Source of the DNA: Rhizobiaceae bacterium
GTDB lineage: Bacteria; Pseudomonadota; Alphaproteobacteria; Rhizobiales; Rhizobiaceae
DNA length: 64,000 nucleotides
NCBI GenBank assembly: GCA_028279875.1
Contig: JANQMU010000005.1
Coordinates: 1 to 64,000 of the forward strand
Direction: 5' to 3'
Both the position numbers and the translations under genes were made by a program. Each line of letters opens with the position of its first letter. Positions within the stretch are counted from its first letter, which is position 1. Below the pieces are notes generated by a model. That model searched no databases, was not told where the DNA came from, and saw nothing but the letters and a program-made list of their open reading frames with translations. Positions 41,936-49,230 of this stretch are shown piece by piece.

Positions 41936-44296
41936 ATGGAACAGCAGGTCTGCGAGACGGTTGGTGACGGCCATGAAACGCAAGCAGGAAAGAGTGATCC
42001 GGCTGCGGTGATCGACCCCGTCTGCGGCATGACCGTCCGCCCTGGTCCAGCGACGCCGAAATCGACCTATCGCGGGACCGATTACCATTTCTGTTCCAGC
42101 CGCTGTCATGACCGTTTCGACACGGACCCCTACTTCTATGTCTCCGGCAATGCCGCGAAATCGATGGACGCGGCGCCGGCGGATGCGCGCTACACCTGTC
42201 CGATGCATCCTGAAATCGTCCAGGACGGACCCGGCACCTGCCCAATCTGCGGCATGGCGCTGGAACCGATGGACGGGATATCGGACGAGCCCAACCATGA
42301 GCTGATCGATTTTTCGCGCCGGCTGTGGGTCAGCGCCGGCGCTGCCGTGCCCCTGCTGCTGCTGACGATGGGGCCGATGATCGGCCTGCCGCTGCGCGGC
42401 TGGATCGGTGAGACGCCCGCGATCTGGCTGGAATTCATCCTGGCGACGCCGGTGGTCCTGTGGGCGGCGCGGCCATTTTTCGAGCGCGGCCTGTCATCGG
42501 TCAGGACCTGGAACCTCAATATGTGGACGCTGATCATGATTGGCGTCGGCGCCGCCTATCTCTACAGCGTCATCGCGACGGTCTTCCCGGGGCTCTTCCC
42601 GGCCGATTTCAAGACTGGGAGCGGCCATGTGCCGGTCTATTACGAGGCGGCGGTGGTCATCATCGCGCTGGTCTTTGTCGGCCAGGTGCTCGAATTGCGG
42701 GCGCGCGAACGCACTGGCGACGCCATCCGCGCTCTGTTGGACCTGGCGCCGAAAACCGCCCGCCGCGTGACGCCCGACGGCGATGAATATGATGCGCCGC
42801 TGGAAAACATCGTCGCGGGCGACCGCATGCGGGTTCGCCCCGGCGAGGCCGTCCCGGTGGATGCGGTCGTTCTGGAAGGTAGCACCGCCGTCGATGAGAG
42901 CATGCTGACCGGCGAAGCGGTGCCGGTGGAAAAGACGGTGGGCGATCCCGTGACCGGCGGCACAATCAACGGCAATGGAACCCTGATCATCGAGGCGAGC
43001 CGTGTCGGCAACGAGACCGTGCTGTCGCGCATCGTCGCCATGGTCGCCTCGGCCCAGCGCTCGCGGGCGCCGGTCCAGGGCCAGGCCGACCGGGTCGCCG
43101 CCTATTTCGTGCCTGCCGTCGTGGCCGCGGCTGTGATCGCCTTCGTCGTCTGGCTTTTTCTCGGTCCGCCCCCCGCTTTGGCATTCGCCATCGTATCGGC
43201 CGTGTCGGTGCTCATCATCGCCTGCCCCTGCGCGCTGGGCCTGGCGACGCCGATGTCGATCATGACCGCCACCGGCCGCGGCGCCCAGGCAGGCGTGCTC
43301 ATCAAGGACGCCGAGGCGCTGGAACGCATGGCCGGGGTCGACACGGTGGTGGTCGACAAGACCGGAACGCTGACCGAGGGCAGGCCCGTTCTGACGGACA
43401 TCACGACCTTCGGATCTTTTGACAAGCACGACGTCCTGACGCTGGCCGCCGCCCTTGAAAAGGGTTCCGAGCACCCGCTTGCCGAGGCGATTGTCGCCGG
43501 CGCCGAGGACCGGAACGCCGCTATCGAGAACGTTTCCGATTTCGAAGCCGTCACCGGCAAGGGCGTGAAAGGGCGCGTCGGCGGCCGGGCGGTCGTTCTC
43601 GGCAATGCCGCCATGATGGTGGCGGAAGCCGTGGAAACGGCACCGGCACACGATCAGGCCGATGGCCTTGGCGAACAGGGCAAAACGGCGATGTACGTGG
43701 CGGTCGACGGCGCGCTGGCCGGGATTGTCGCGGTCGCCGACCCGATCAAGCAGAGCACGGCTTCGGCCATTGCGGCGCTGCATGAAGCCGGCCTGACCGT
43801 CATCATGGCGACCGGCGACAATGAACGTACCGCGAGGGCCGTCGCGGCCAATCTCGACATTGACGATGTGCGCGCCGGCGTGCTGCCGGAAGACAAGAAG
43901 ACGCTGGTCGATGAACTGCACGCCAAGGGTCACCGGGTGGCGATGGCCGGCGATGGCGTCAACGACGCGCCTGCGCTGGCCGCCGCCGATGTCGGCATCG
44001 CCATGGGCACGGGCGCCGATGTGGCGGTCGAGAGCGCCGGCGTGACCCTGCTCAAGGGTGATCTGACCGGCATCGTGCGGGCGCGCCGGCTGGCCCGGGC
44101 GACGTTGCGCAACATCCGCCAGAACTTGTTTTTCGCCTTTGTGTACAATGCCGCCGGCGTGCCCGTCGCCGCCGGTGTGCTCTATCCGCTGACCGGCACG
44201 CTGCTGTCGCCGATGATCGCCGCGGCGGCCATGAGCCTTTCATCGGTATCGGTGATCAGCAACGCCCTGCGGCTGCGCCGCCTGCGCCTGGATTGA
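41936..44296 (+). CDS. copA: Copper-translocating P1B-type ATPase with YHS and heavy-metal-binding N terminus
   Basis: CopA exports Cu(I) from the cytoplasm using ATP. At the N terminus it has a YHS-type metal domain (DPVCGMTV ... [12 protein letters not shown]) and a second metal-binding motif ([10 protein letters not shown] ... [10 protein letters not shown]), with no classical CxxC HMA domain. Then come eight helices with the CPC motif [13 protein letters not shown], the phosphorylation site [16 protein letters not shown] and the final-helix MSLSSVS. From ATG 41936 it is 786 residues; GTG 41927 and TTG 41924 are alternatives, and none has a strong ribosome-binding site. Confidence 0.92.
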   Translation: MEQQVCETVGDGHETQAGKSDPAAVIDPVCGMTVRPGPATPKSTYRGTDYHFCSSRCHDRFDTDPYFYVSGNAAKSMDAAPADARYTCPMHPEIVQDGPGTCPICGMALEPMDGISDEPNHELIDFSRRLWVSAGAAVPLLLLTMGPMIGLPLRGWIGETPAIWLEFILATPVVLWAARPFFERGLSSVRTWNLNMWTLIMIGVGAAYLYSVIATVFPGLFPADFKTGSGHVPVYYEAAVVIIALVFVGQVLELRARERTGDAIRALLDLAPKTARRVTPDGDEYDAPLENIVAGDRMRVRPGEAVPVDAVVLEGSTAVDESMLTGEAVPVEKTVGDPVTGGTINGNGTLIIEASRVGNETVLSRIVAMVASAQRSRAPVQGQADRVAAYFVPAVVAAAVIAFVVWLFLGPPPALAFAIVSAVSVLIIACPCALGLATPMSIMTATGRGAQAGVLIKDAEALERMAGVDTVVVDKTGTLTEGRPVLTDITTFGSFDKHDVLTLAAALEKGSEHPLAEAIVAGAEDRNAAIENVSDFEAVTGKGVKGRVGGRAVVLGNAAMMVAEAVETAPAHDQADGLGEQGKTAMYVAVDGALAGIVAVADPIKQSTASAIAALHEAGLTVIMATGDNERTARAVAANLDIDDVRAGVLPEDKKTLVDELHAKGHRVAMAGDGVNDAPALAAADVGIAMGTGADVAVESAGVTLLKGDLTGIVRARRLARATLRNIRQNLFFAFVYNAAGVPVAAGVLYPLTGTLLSPMIAAAAMSLSSVSVISNALRLRRLRLD

Positions 44297-44354
44297 TGCC
44301 ATTGACATCAACGCTGCGGACGCCCAACGCCGCAGATGGAGAAAGGAGCAGTCC

Positions 44355-44390
44355 ATGACAATCCGCTCCAGGATCGGGAGGACACGATGA
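44355..44390 (+). other. Eleven-codon mini-cistron overlapping the cueR start
   Basis: An ATG at 44355 after AAGGAG opens a frame of 11 codons (MTIRSRIGRTR). Its TGA at 44388-44390 overlaps the cueR ATG (ATGA). It may only serve to load ribosomes for coupled translation of cueR. There is no sign of a functional peptide. Confidence 0.35.
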
Positions 44391-44782
44391 ATATCGGCCA
44401 GGCCGCTGCGCGCACCAATCTGCCGCCCAAGACCATCCGCTATTACGAGGACATCGCGCTGGTGACGCCGGGACGCGGCAGCAATGGCTACCGGCGCTAC
44501 TCCGACAAGGACGTCCATCGGCTGCGCTTCGTGCAGCGCGCGCGCAGCCTCGGCTTTTCCATCGAGGAGTGCCGGTCGCTGCTGTCGCTGTATCAGGACG
44601 AGCATCGGGCCAGCGCCGACGTCAAGGCGCTGGCGCTCGACAAGGTTGCCGAAATCGACCGCAAGATCGCCGATCTTCAATCGCTGCGGTCGACGCTGGC
44701 GACGCTGGCCGAAAAATGCCATGGCGACGACAGGCCGGACTGTCCGATCATCGATGATCTGGCGGGGATCAAGGACCAGTGA
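44387..44782 (+). CDS. cueR: Copper-responsive MerR-family regulator CueR
   Basis: CueR binds Cu(I) with very high affinity and twists its promoters into an active form. The 131-residue protein has the winged helix-turn-helix (MNIGQAAARTN, KTIRYYEDIALV, GYRRYSDKDV), a dimerisation helix, and the C-terminal metal loop C-x7-C (CHGDDRPDC) typical of monovalent-metal sensors. It lies 90 bases after copA, matching the CueR-type promoter upstream of copA. GGGAGG precedes the chosen ATG; the longer frame to 44336 is unlikely. Confidence 0.92.
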   Translation: MNIGQAAARTNLPPKTIRYYEDIALVTPGRGSNGYRRYSDKDVHRLRFVQRARSLGFSIEECRSLLSLYQDEHRASADVKALALDKVAEIDRKIADLQSLRSTLATLAEKCHGDDRPDCPIIDDLAGIKDQ

Positions 44783-44878
44783 GCGGCAGCGCCGCAGACG
44801 CCTGAGCCGCGCCCCACGGTCACAAAGCCGTGACCGTCGTCATATGGAAATGCCGGTTGAGTTCCGCTATGCAAGGCA

Positions 44879-45205
44879 ATGATGAGACGATGGTTCTGTG
44901 CTCTGCTGACGGTTCTGTTCGCCGTGTATATCGGATTGCCGGCCAATGGCATGACGGTGTCGCGGACGGTTGCGGCTGCCACCGCCGGTGAGGCCGGGCC
45001 GGCCGCCATCGTCGCGCCCCGGTGCTGCGGCGAGAAGGAGGCGATTGGTTCAAGCCAGACCTCCCATTGCACCGCCGATTGCGTTTTTTCGATCGTCACG
45101 ATCGAGTTCACACTGCCGCTGATCGCCCAGGGCCATGATGCCGATACCCGCCGGCCGGAACGGCCGCGTTATTCCGGTGCCGTGTTCCGCCCGCCGATCG
45201 CCTGA
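44879..45205 (+). CDS. Small exported Cys-rich protein of the copper cluster
   Basis: The 108-residue product begins with a signal peptide or membrane anchor (MMRRWFCALLTVLFAVYIGLP). The middle holds a cysteine cluster (PRCCGEKEA and HCTADC), and a hydrophobic stretch (VFSIVTIEFTLPLI) follows. AAGG lies upstream of the ATG pair at 44879 and 44882. Its place right after cueR suggests a periplasmic or membrane role in copper handling, but I recognise no family and this is inference from context. Confidence 0.6.
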   Translation: MMRRWFCALLTVLFAVYIGLPANGMTVSRTVAAATAGEAGPAAIVAPRCCGEKEAIGSSQTSHCTADCVFSIVTIEFTLPLIAQGHDADTRRPERPRYSGAVFRPPIA

Positions 45206-45402
45206 TCGCCTGCCCTTCATGACGGCCGAGACGCCGAGACATTCCCATTGAAGACGATCGGGAGCTTTCCCTGATCGTTCGCGAAGGACCGCATCGCGGC
45301 GATGTGCCAGCACATCGAGACGACAGGACGAAACAGTGAAACACCTTCACAAACCCTATTCATGGCGCCCGTCGCCACCGGCTTCCCGGCCATTTTTCAC
45401 TA

Positions 45403-45666
45403 GAGCATCGGGCGACAATATTGCACCCTTTGATGATCCAAATCAGTTCGCTCGGTTAGGCGAACGGCGCCGCGCGATGTGGTGCATCGGGCAAGCCGTT
45501 CAACGACGCCGACGGGCTGATTTGGTTCACCGAAGGCCGGCTTATCAGGCCTTCTGGACGTCGTTGCGATCGCCTTGTGGTCAACCCCCGGACCACGGCG
45601 GCGACCGCGCCTCGCCAGCAGACCTGATAAGCCGGTCAAAGGGTCCAATATTGTCGCCCGATGCTC
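45403..45666. mobile_element. Second nested palindromic (MITE-like) element
   Basis: Bases 45403-45433 and 45636-45666 are inverted repeats, matching at 30 of 31 positions. Inside are further perfect pairs: 45537-45549 with 45623-45635 (13 bp), 45501-45508 with 45559-45566 (8 bp) and GAACGGC with GCCGTTC near 45462 and 45495. No gene is evident within. Its size (264 bases) and nested design match the element at 1-250. Both outer repeats contain TCGGG near the tip, but the bodies differ. No clear target duplication is visible. It ends 13 bases from the tetR stop. Confidence 0.75.
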
Positions 45667-45679
45667 CAGATTGGATTTA

Positions 45680-46291
45680 TTATTCGGGCGCCACGTAGTT
45701 GGCCGTGTAAGAGGCGATCAGGCGGTCGAGGGCATCGCGGGAGACGCGGTTGTAGTCGGTGCTGAAACCGAGCGACGCCACCATTTTCCAGTGGCCGTAC
45801 ATGATAATCACGATCAGATAACCCAGCTCGCGACACCCGGCCTGGTGGAGATTCGGAAAGCTGATCTGGATCTCATGGGCCAACGTCATCTGCAGCAATG
45901 TATATTGGTCATGCAGGTTTTCCCGCACCCGTGCGCTGCTCGATGCGAGCGCGAACAGGGCATCATAGACAACATCGTCCGCCGGTTTCGGCAGGCCCTT
46001 GTCCGACAGGAAATTGAAATAGAAGTCGAGAAATACACTCAGCCGGCGGCTGTCGTCGGCCGCGATGATGCCCCTCATGAGGCAATCGCGGTAGGCGTCG
46101 GCCAGCGCGTCGCAAAGAGCGACGGCCATGTCGTCGCTGCTGGCGAAATAGTGCCTGATCAGCTGGCGCGACATCTCCCCTTCCCGGGCAATCTGATCGT
46201 AACCGGGCAGGCTGATCCCGTCCTTTTCGATGGCCTTGTACAGTGCCTGGACGATTTCGGGTCGCCTGATTTCAGCGATTTTTTTGGCCAT
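45680..46291 (-). CDS. TetR/AcrR family transcriptional regulator
   Basis: This 203-residue protein has an N-terminal helix-turn-helix (residues about 10-50, EIVQALYKAIEKDG ... GEMSRQLIRHYFASSDDM) of the TetR type and an all-helical ligand domain behind it. The ligand is unknown. It is transcribed away from two LuxR-type regulators across an AT-rich region holding three similar inverted repeats, one of them 60 bases before its own start. Autoregulation and control of the divergent genes are therefore likely. Confidence 0.88.
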   Translation of the reverse strand: MAKKIAEIRRPEIVQALYKAIEKDGISLPGYDQIAREGEMSRQLIRHYFASSDDMAVALCDALADAYRDCLMRGIIAADDSRRLSVFLDFYFNFLSDKGLPKPADDVVYDALFALASSSARVRENLHDQYTLLQMTLAHEIQISFPNLHQAGCRELGYLIVIIMYGHWKMVASLGFSTDYNRVSRDALDRLIASYTANYVAPE

Positions 46292-46350
46292 TCCTCCTCC
46301 AGATCATGGAAAACCCTTCGATCAGGTCTACATTCGGACCGGATGGAAAA

Positions 46351-46370
46351 TTTTCTTACTGAATAGAAAA
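46351..46370. promoter_or_regulatory. Candidate TetR operator 1
   Basis: TTTTCT and AGAAAA face each other across eight bases (TTTTCTTACTGAATAGAAAA). It lies 60 bases upstream of the tetR start. The left half, TTTTCTTA, recurs in two further inverted repeats at 46506 and 46544. Confidence 0.5.
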
Positions 46371-46505
46371 CGAAAAAAGCACGGCCGCTCGCTGCTGTGC
46401 GGACCTTCGGGCAGCCCGGCTCATGGATGGTGCGTTATTTTCCCTGCAAAATCAAGGGTTTTTTCATCGTTCACAGATCAGAATAATGTTTTGTTCCGGC
46501 TATTT

Positions 46506-46522
46506 ATTTTCTTATTGAAAAT
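46506..46522. promoter_or_regulatory. Candidate TetR operator 2
   Basis: ATTTTC and GAAAAT form a perfect inverted repeat across TTATT. It shares TTTTCTTA-T-TGA with operator 1. Confidence 0.45.
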
Positions 46523-46534
46523 TTTTTCTTTGTA

Positions 46535-46563
46535 TTGACTGTCTTTCTTATTTGTAGAAAATA
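46535..46563 (+). promoter_or_regulatory. Possible promoter of the luxR pair with embedded operator 3
   Basis: TTGACT (46535-46540) is followed after 17 bases by AAAATA (46558-46563). The spacer and -10 region contain the inverted repeat TTTCT-TATTTGT-AGAAA (46544-46560), similar to operators 1 and 2. A bound repressor here would block RNA polymerase. The -10 match is weak. Confidence 0.4.
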
Positions 46564-46610
46564 AACCGCGCGGTTGCGATCGGTATCAGTATCGACGTGA
46601 GAAACGTCGA
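46564..46610. promoter_or_regulatory. Two palindromes downstream of the possible promoter
   Basis: AACCGCGCGGTT (46564-46575) is a perfect 12-base palindrome. TCGACGT-GAGAA-ACGTCGA (46592-46610) is a perfect 7+7 inverted repeat. Either could be a protein-binding site or part of an mRNA leader. From 46611 to 46925 no gene is visible; a further perfect palindrome, CACCACTGTGGTG, lies at 46791-46803. Confidence 0.4.
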
Positions 46611-46925
46611 GCCTTGTGAATTTAGGTCAACCGTTGGCTGTTGCCGACTTTGGGGGAGATGAGGCTCCAATGCCGGTCTGACAGCCTGTTAGAGACGTCA
46701 GCCCCGGGCCCGGGACTGTCCCCTGCAGCAAAAGCACAAGATTCGCTGCCGGGTTTGTATCGTATTGACATCAACTTCATCCGGGCGGCTCACCACTGTG
46801 GTGCCGCGGCAATGGCTGTCACCTGCAAACCAGTGGCGCTGGGTGGATGATGGAGTGTGACTCGCGGGGCGCGCAACACTTCGGTGGGGAGATTCCCGGC
46901 CGAAGGAAAGCCTCGGGCGTGGAAC

Positions 46926-48017
46926 ATGACGCTGACAAACGAAGACTATGCGGCCATCAACCGGGCGTTGGAGAAGATCTACGCCATTCGCGATCTGGAC
47001 GGCTTCGTCGTCACCTCCATGCAGGAACTGCCTGCTTTGATGAATTCGGACATGGCGGCCTATAACGAGGTCGACTATGCCGGGCGGCGCATGACGACAG
47101 TCATCGATTCACCGGCCGGGCAGACCTGCTGGCACGAGGTCCAGATCGTCTTCGAAGCGATCATGAACCAGAATCCGCTCATCGAATACAGCACCCGCAC
47201 CCGGGGCACGCCAAAGAAAATCAGCGATTTTCTGTCATCGGATGAATGGCGCGGCACGGGCATATACAAGACGGTCTATTGCAAGGTCAGCGGCGAACAC
47301 CAGATTGCCGTGGCGCTTCCACTGGAGGAGGCCACCATCGTGGCCTTTGCCTTCAACAGGAAGCAGAGCGACTTCACCGAGCGGGAAAGGGCCATACTCG
47401 CAATTCTGCAACCCCACCTGACGCTGGCTTACCGGAACGCCCGCCGACACAGCCGCATAAGCGCCAGGCTCGCACGCAGCGAGCAGGCGCTTGAATCGAT
47501 TGGGGCCGGATGGATCGAACTCGACCGCGACCACCGGATCGTACAGGCAACCGCCCTCGCCCGCGCCAATCTGAGGACGTTCTTTGAACAGCCATTTTCT
47601 GATGACGACCAGCTTCCGCCAAGTGTTAAAACGTGGGTCGCCGGTCAGGTCAAAACCGGTGTCACGCCGTCACCGCTGGTCGTCAATGCCGAGCCGGGGC
47701 GACTGATCGTCCGGCTTCTTTCCAACGCGCCCGGAGGCGGATGCTGCCTGCTGACCGAACGCCATCTCAAGGCCACGTCGCCAAAACCGCTCGAAAGCTT
47801 GGGACTGACCGGGCGCCAGGCGGAGGTCCTGTTCTGGGTCTGCCAGGGCAAATCGAACGCCGAGATCGCGGTCATCCTGACAATCAGCGTCCGAACCGTG
47901 ACATTCCATGTGTCCCGCATCCTCGAAACCCTCAATGTCAGCAACCGGACGGAGGCGGTCAATGTCGCCACGAAGCAGCTCACATCAGGGCACCGGTCGG
48001 CAAAAGGCCGGAGATAA
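46926..48017 (+). CDS. LuxR-type HTH regulator, tandem paralogue 1
   Basis: The 363-residue protein ends in a LuxR/GerE helix-turn-helix (about residues 290-350: LTGRQAEVLFWVCQGKSN, SVRTVTFHVSRIL). Its N-terminal part is not the classical AHL-binding domain; I see a conserved block ending in FTERERAILAILQPHL that is common in other LuxR-like regulators. It aligns block by block with the next gene. I use ATG 46926 (MTLTNEDYAAIN); the frame is open to 46857. No luxI-type synthase is in the window, so it is an orphan regulator here. Confidence 0.87.
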   Translation: MTLTNEDYAAINRALEKIYAIRDLDGFVVTSMQELPALMNSDMAAYNEVDYAGRRMTTVIDSPAGQTCWHEVQIVFEAIMNQNPLIEYSTRTRGTPKKISDFLSSDEWRGTGIYKTVYCKVSGEHQIAVALPLEEATIVAFAFNRKQSDFTERERAILAILQPHLTLAYRNARRHSRISARLARSEQALESIGAGWIELDRDHRIVQATALARANLRTFFEQPFSDDDQLPPSVKTWVAGQVKTGVTPSPLVVNAEPGRLIVRLLSNAPGGGCCLLTERHLKATSPKPLESLGLTGRQAEVLFWVCQGKSNAEIAVILTISVRTVTFHVSRILETLNVSNRTEAVNVATKQLTSGHRSAKGRR

Positions 48018-48020
48018 AGA

Positions 48021-49100
48021 ATGGCCCTGTCCGACATGGACCACGCCGCCATCGATCGCGCCCTGAAGGAAATCTACGCACTCAACGATCTCGACGGATT
48101 CATCGTCGCGGCGATGCGGGTGCTACCCAAGCTCATTGATGCGGATCTGGCGGGCTACAATGAGGTCAATTATGAGGCGCGCCGCATGATGACCATCGTC
48201 GACTCGCCCGTCATTCAAAAACGCTATCACGAGAAGCAGTTGCTGTTCGAATCGATCATGCGGCAGAATCCGCTGATCGCCCATCATGAGGCAGCACGGG
48301 ATGGCCCCAGGATGATCTCGGATTTCCTGTCCCTGGAGCAATGGCGAGCGACCGGGATCTACCAGGCCTATTACGGACTGATCGGCGCCGAATTCCAGAT
48401 TGCCTTCACGCTACCCGTTGAGGAAGAGAACCAGGTGGCGTTCGCTTTCAACCGGTCAAAGAGCGATTTCACCGAGCGACACCGCGCCATCCTGACGATC
48501 CTGCGACCGCACCTGACCCAGGCCTACAAAAATGCGCGGCAGCATGGCCGGATCAACGCGCGACTTGTGCACAGCGAACGGGCGCTGGAGACCATTGGCG
48601 CAGGCTGGATGGATCTCAACGAAGACTTCAATGTCATCGCGGCGACACCGATTGCCCGCTCCAACCTCGAGCGCTTCTTCGGCAACAGCGTAGCGGGGGA
48701 CGGCGATCTCCCGCCTGAGGTCACCAGGTGGTTGGGCGATCACATCGGTCCCGCCCGAAACGGTACTCCTGTTCCTCCGCTGGTGATCAACAACAGGAGC
48801 GGGCGGCTCCTCGTGCGGCTGCTCACCGCCGGAACCGCCAGCGAATGCAGCCTGCTCACTGAGCACTTTATGGATGCGCCGTCACCCAGACCGCTGATGA
48901 CACTGGGGCTGACACGCCGACAGGCCGAGGTGCTGTACTGGATCTGCCAGGGCAAATCCAATGCGGAGATCGCGATTATCCTCAAAATCAGCGTTCGCAC
49001 GGTGACATTCCATGTCTCGCACATCCTCGCCGTGCTGGGTGTAACCAACCGGACCGAAGCCGCCAATATCGCCCTGTCGGAACTGACATCGCGGCGCTGA
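48021..49100 (+). CDS. LuxR-type HTH regulator, tandem paralogue 2
   Basis: This 359-residue paralogue of the preceding gene starts three bases after its stop, with GGAG overlapping the end of that gene, so the two are co-translated. Shared blocks include the DLDGF start, AGYNEVNYEARRM, SDFTERHRAILTILRPHL and LGLTRRQAEVLYWICQGKSN. The central region, about residues 180-270, differs most, suggesting distinct ligands or partners. An autotransporter gene follows on the same strand after a lux-box-like palindrome. Two related LuxR proteins could form heterodimers. Confidence 0.88.
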   Translation: MALSDMDHAAIDRALKEIYALNDLDGFIVAAMRVLPKLIDADLAGYNEVNYEARRMMTIVDSPVIQKRYHEKQLLFESIMRQNPLIAHHEAARDGPRMISDFLSLEQWRATGIYQAYYGLIGAEFQIAFTLPVEEENQVAFAFNRSKSDFTERHRAILTILRPHLTQAYKNARQHGRINARLVHSERALETIGAGWMDLNEDFNVIAATPIARSNLERFFGNSVAGDGDLPPEVTRWLGDHIGPARNGTPVPPLVINNRSGRLLVRLLTAGTASECSLLTEHFMDAPSPRPLMTLGLTRRQAEVLYWICQGKSNAEIAIILKISVRTVTFHVSHILAVLGVTNRTEAANIALSELTSRR

Positions 49101-49126
49101 CACGCGCCAGAAGCGCTGCATCCACA

Positions 49127-49146
49127 ACCTGTAGATTTCTACAGTA
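49127..49146 (+). promoter_or_regulatory. Lux-box-like palindrome upstream of the autotransporter
   Basis: ACCTGTAGATTTCTACAGTA contains the perfect inverted repeat CTGTAGA-TT-TCTACAG. It matches the Vibrio fischeri lux box, ACCTGTAGGATCGTACAGGT, at most positions of both arms. It sits 84 bases before the GTG start (120 before the ATG start) of the autotransporter gene and 26 bases after the luxR2 stop. The tandem LuxR proteins are the obvious candidate binders. Confidence 0.65.
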
Positions 49147-49230
49147 TTTCGACCGTAGCCGGTTTCCTACCATCGGATAATTAGGACTGGACGGCTGCCC
49201 CGTGATCGCCGCAGGCGGCCTGGGTGAAGG

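Noticed and set aside
41914..41967. Seventeen-codon leader frame before copA
   Set aside because: It begins almost at the predicted transcript end, lacks a ribosome-binding site and overlaps the copA start in another frame, so it is probably chance.
45336..45698. Open frame of 120 codons spanning the second palindromic element
   Set aside because: Most of it lies inside inverted repeats and shows no protein-like pattern. Only its first 20 or so codons may be the remains of a gene.
46676..46692. TCTGACAG-C-CTGTTAGA dyad as a second lux box
   Set aside because: The arms are in the opposite arrangement (ACAG..CTGT) to a lux box, and one position mismatches.
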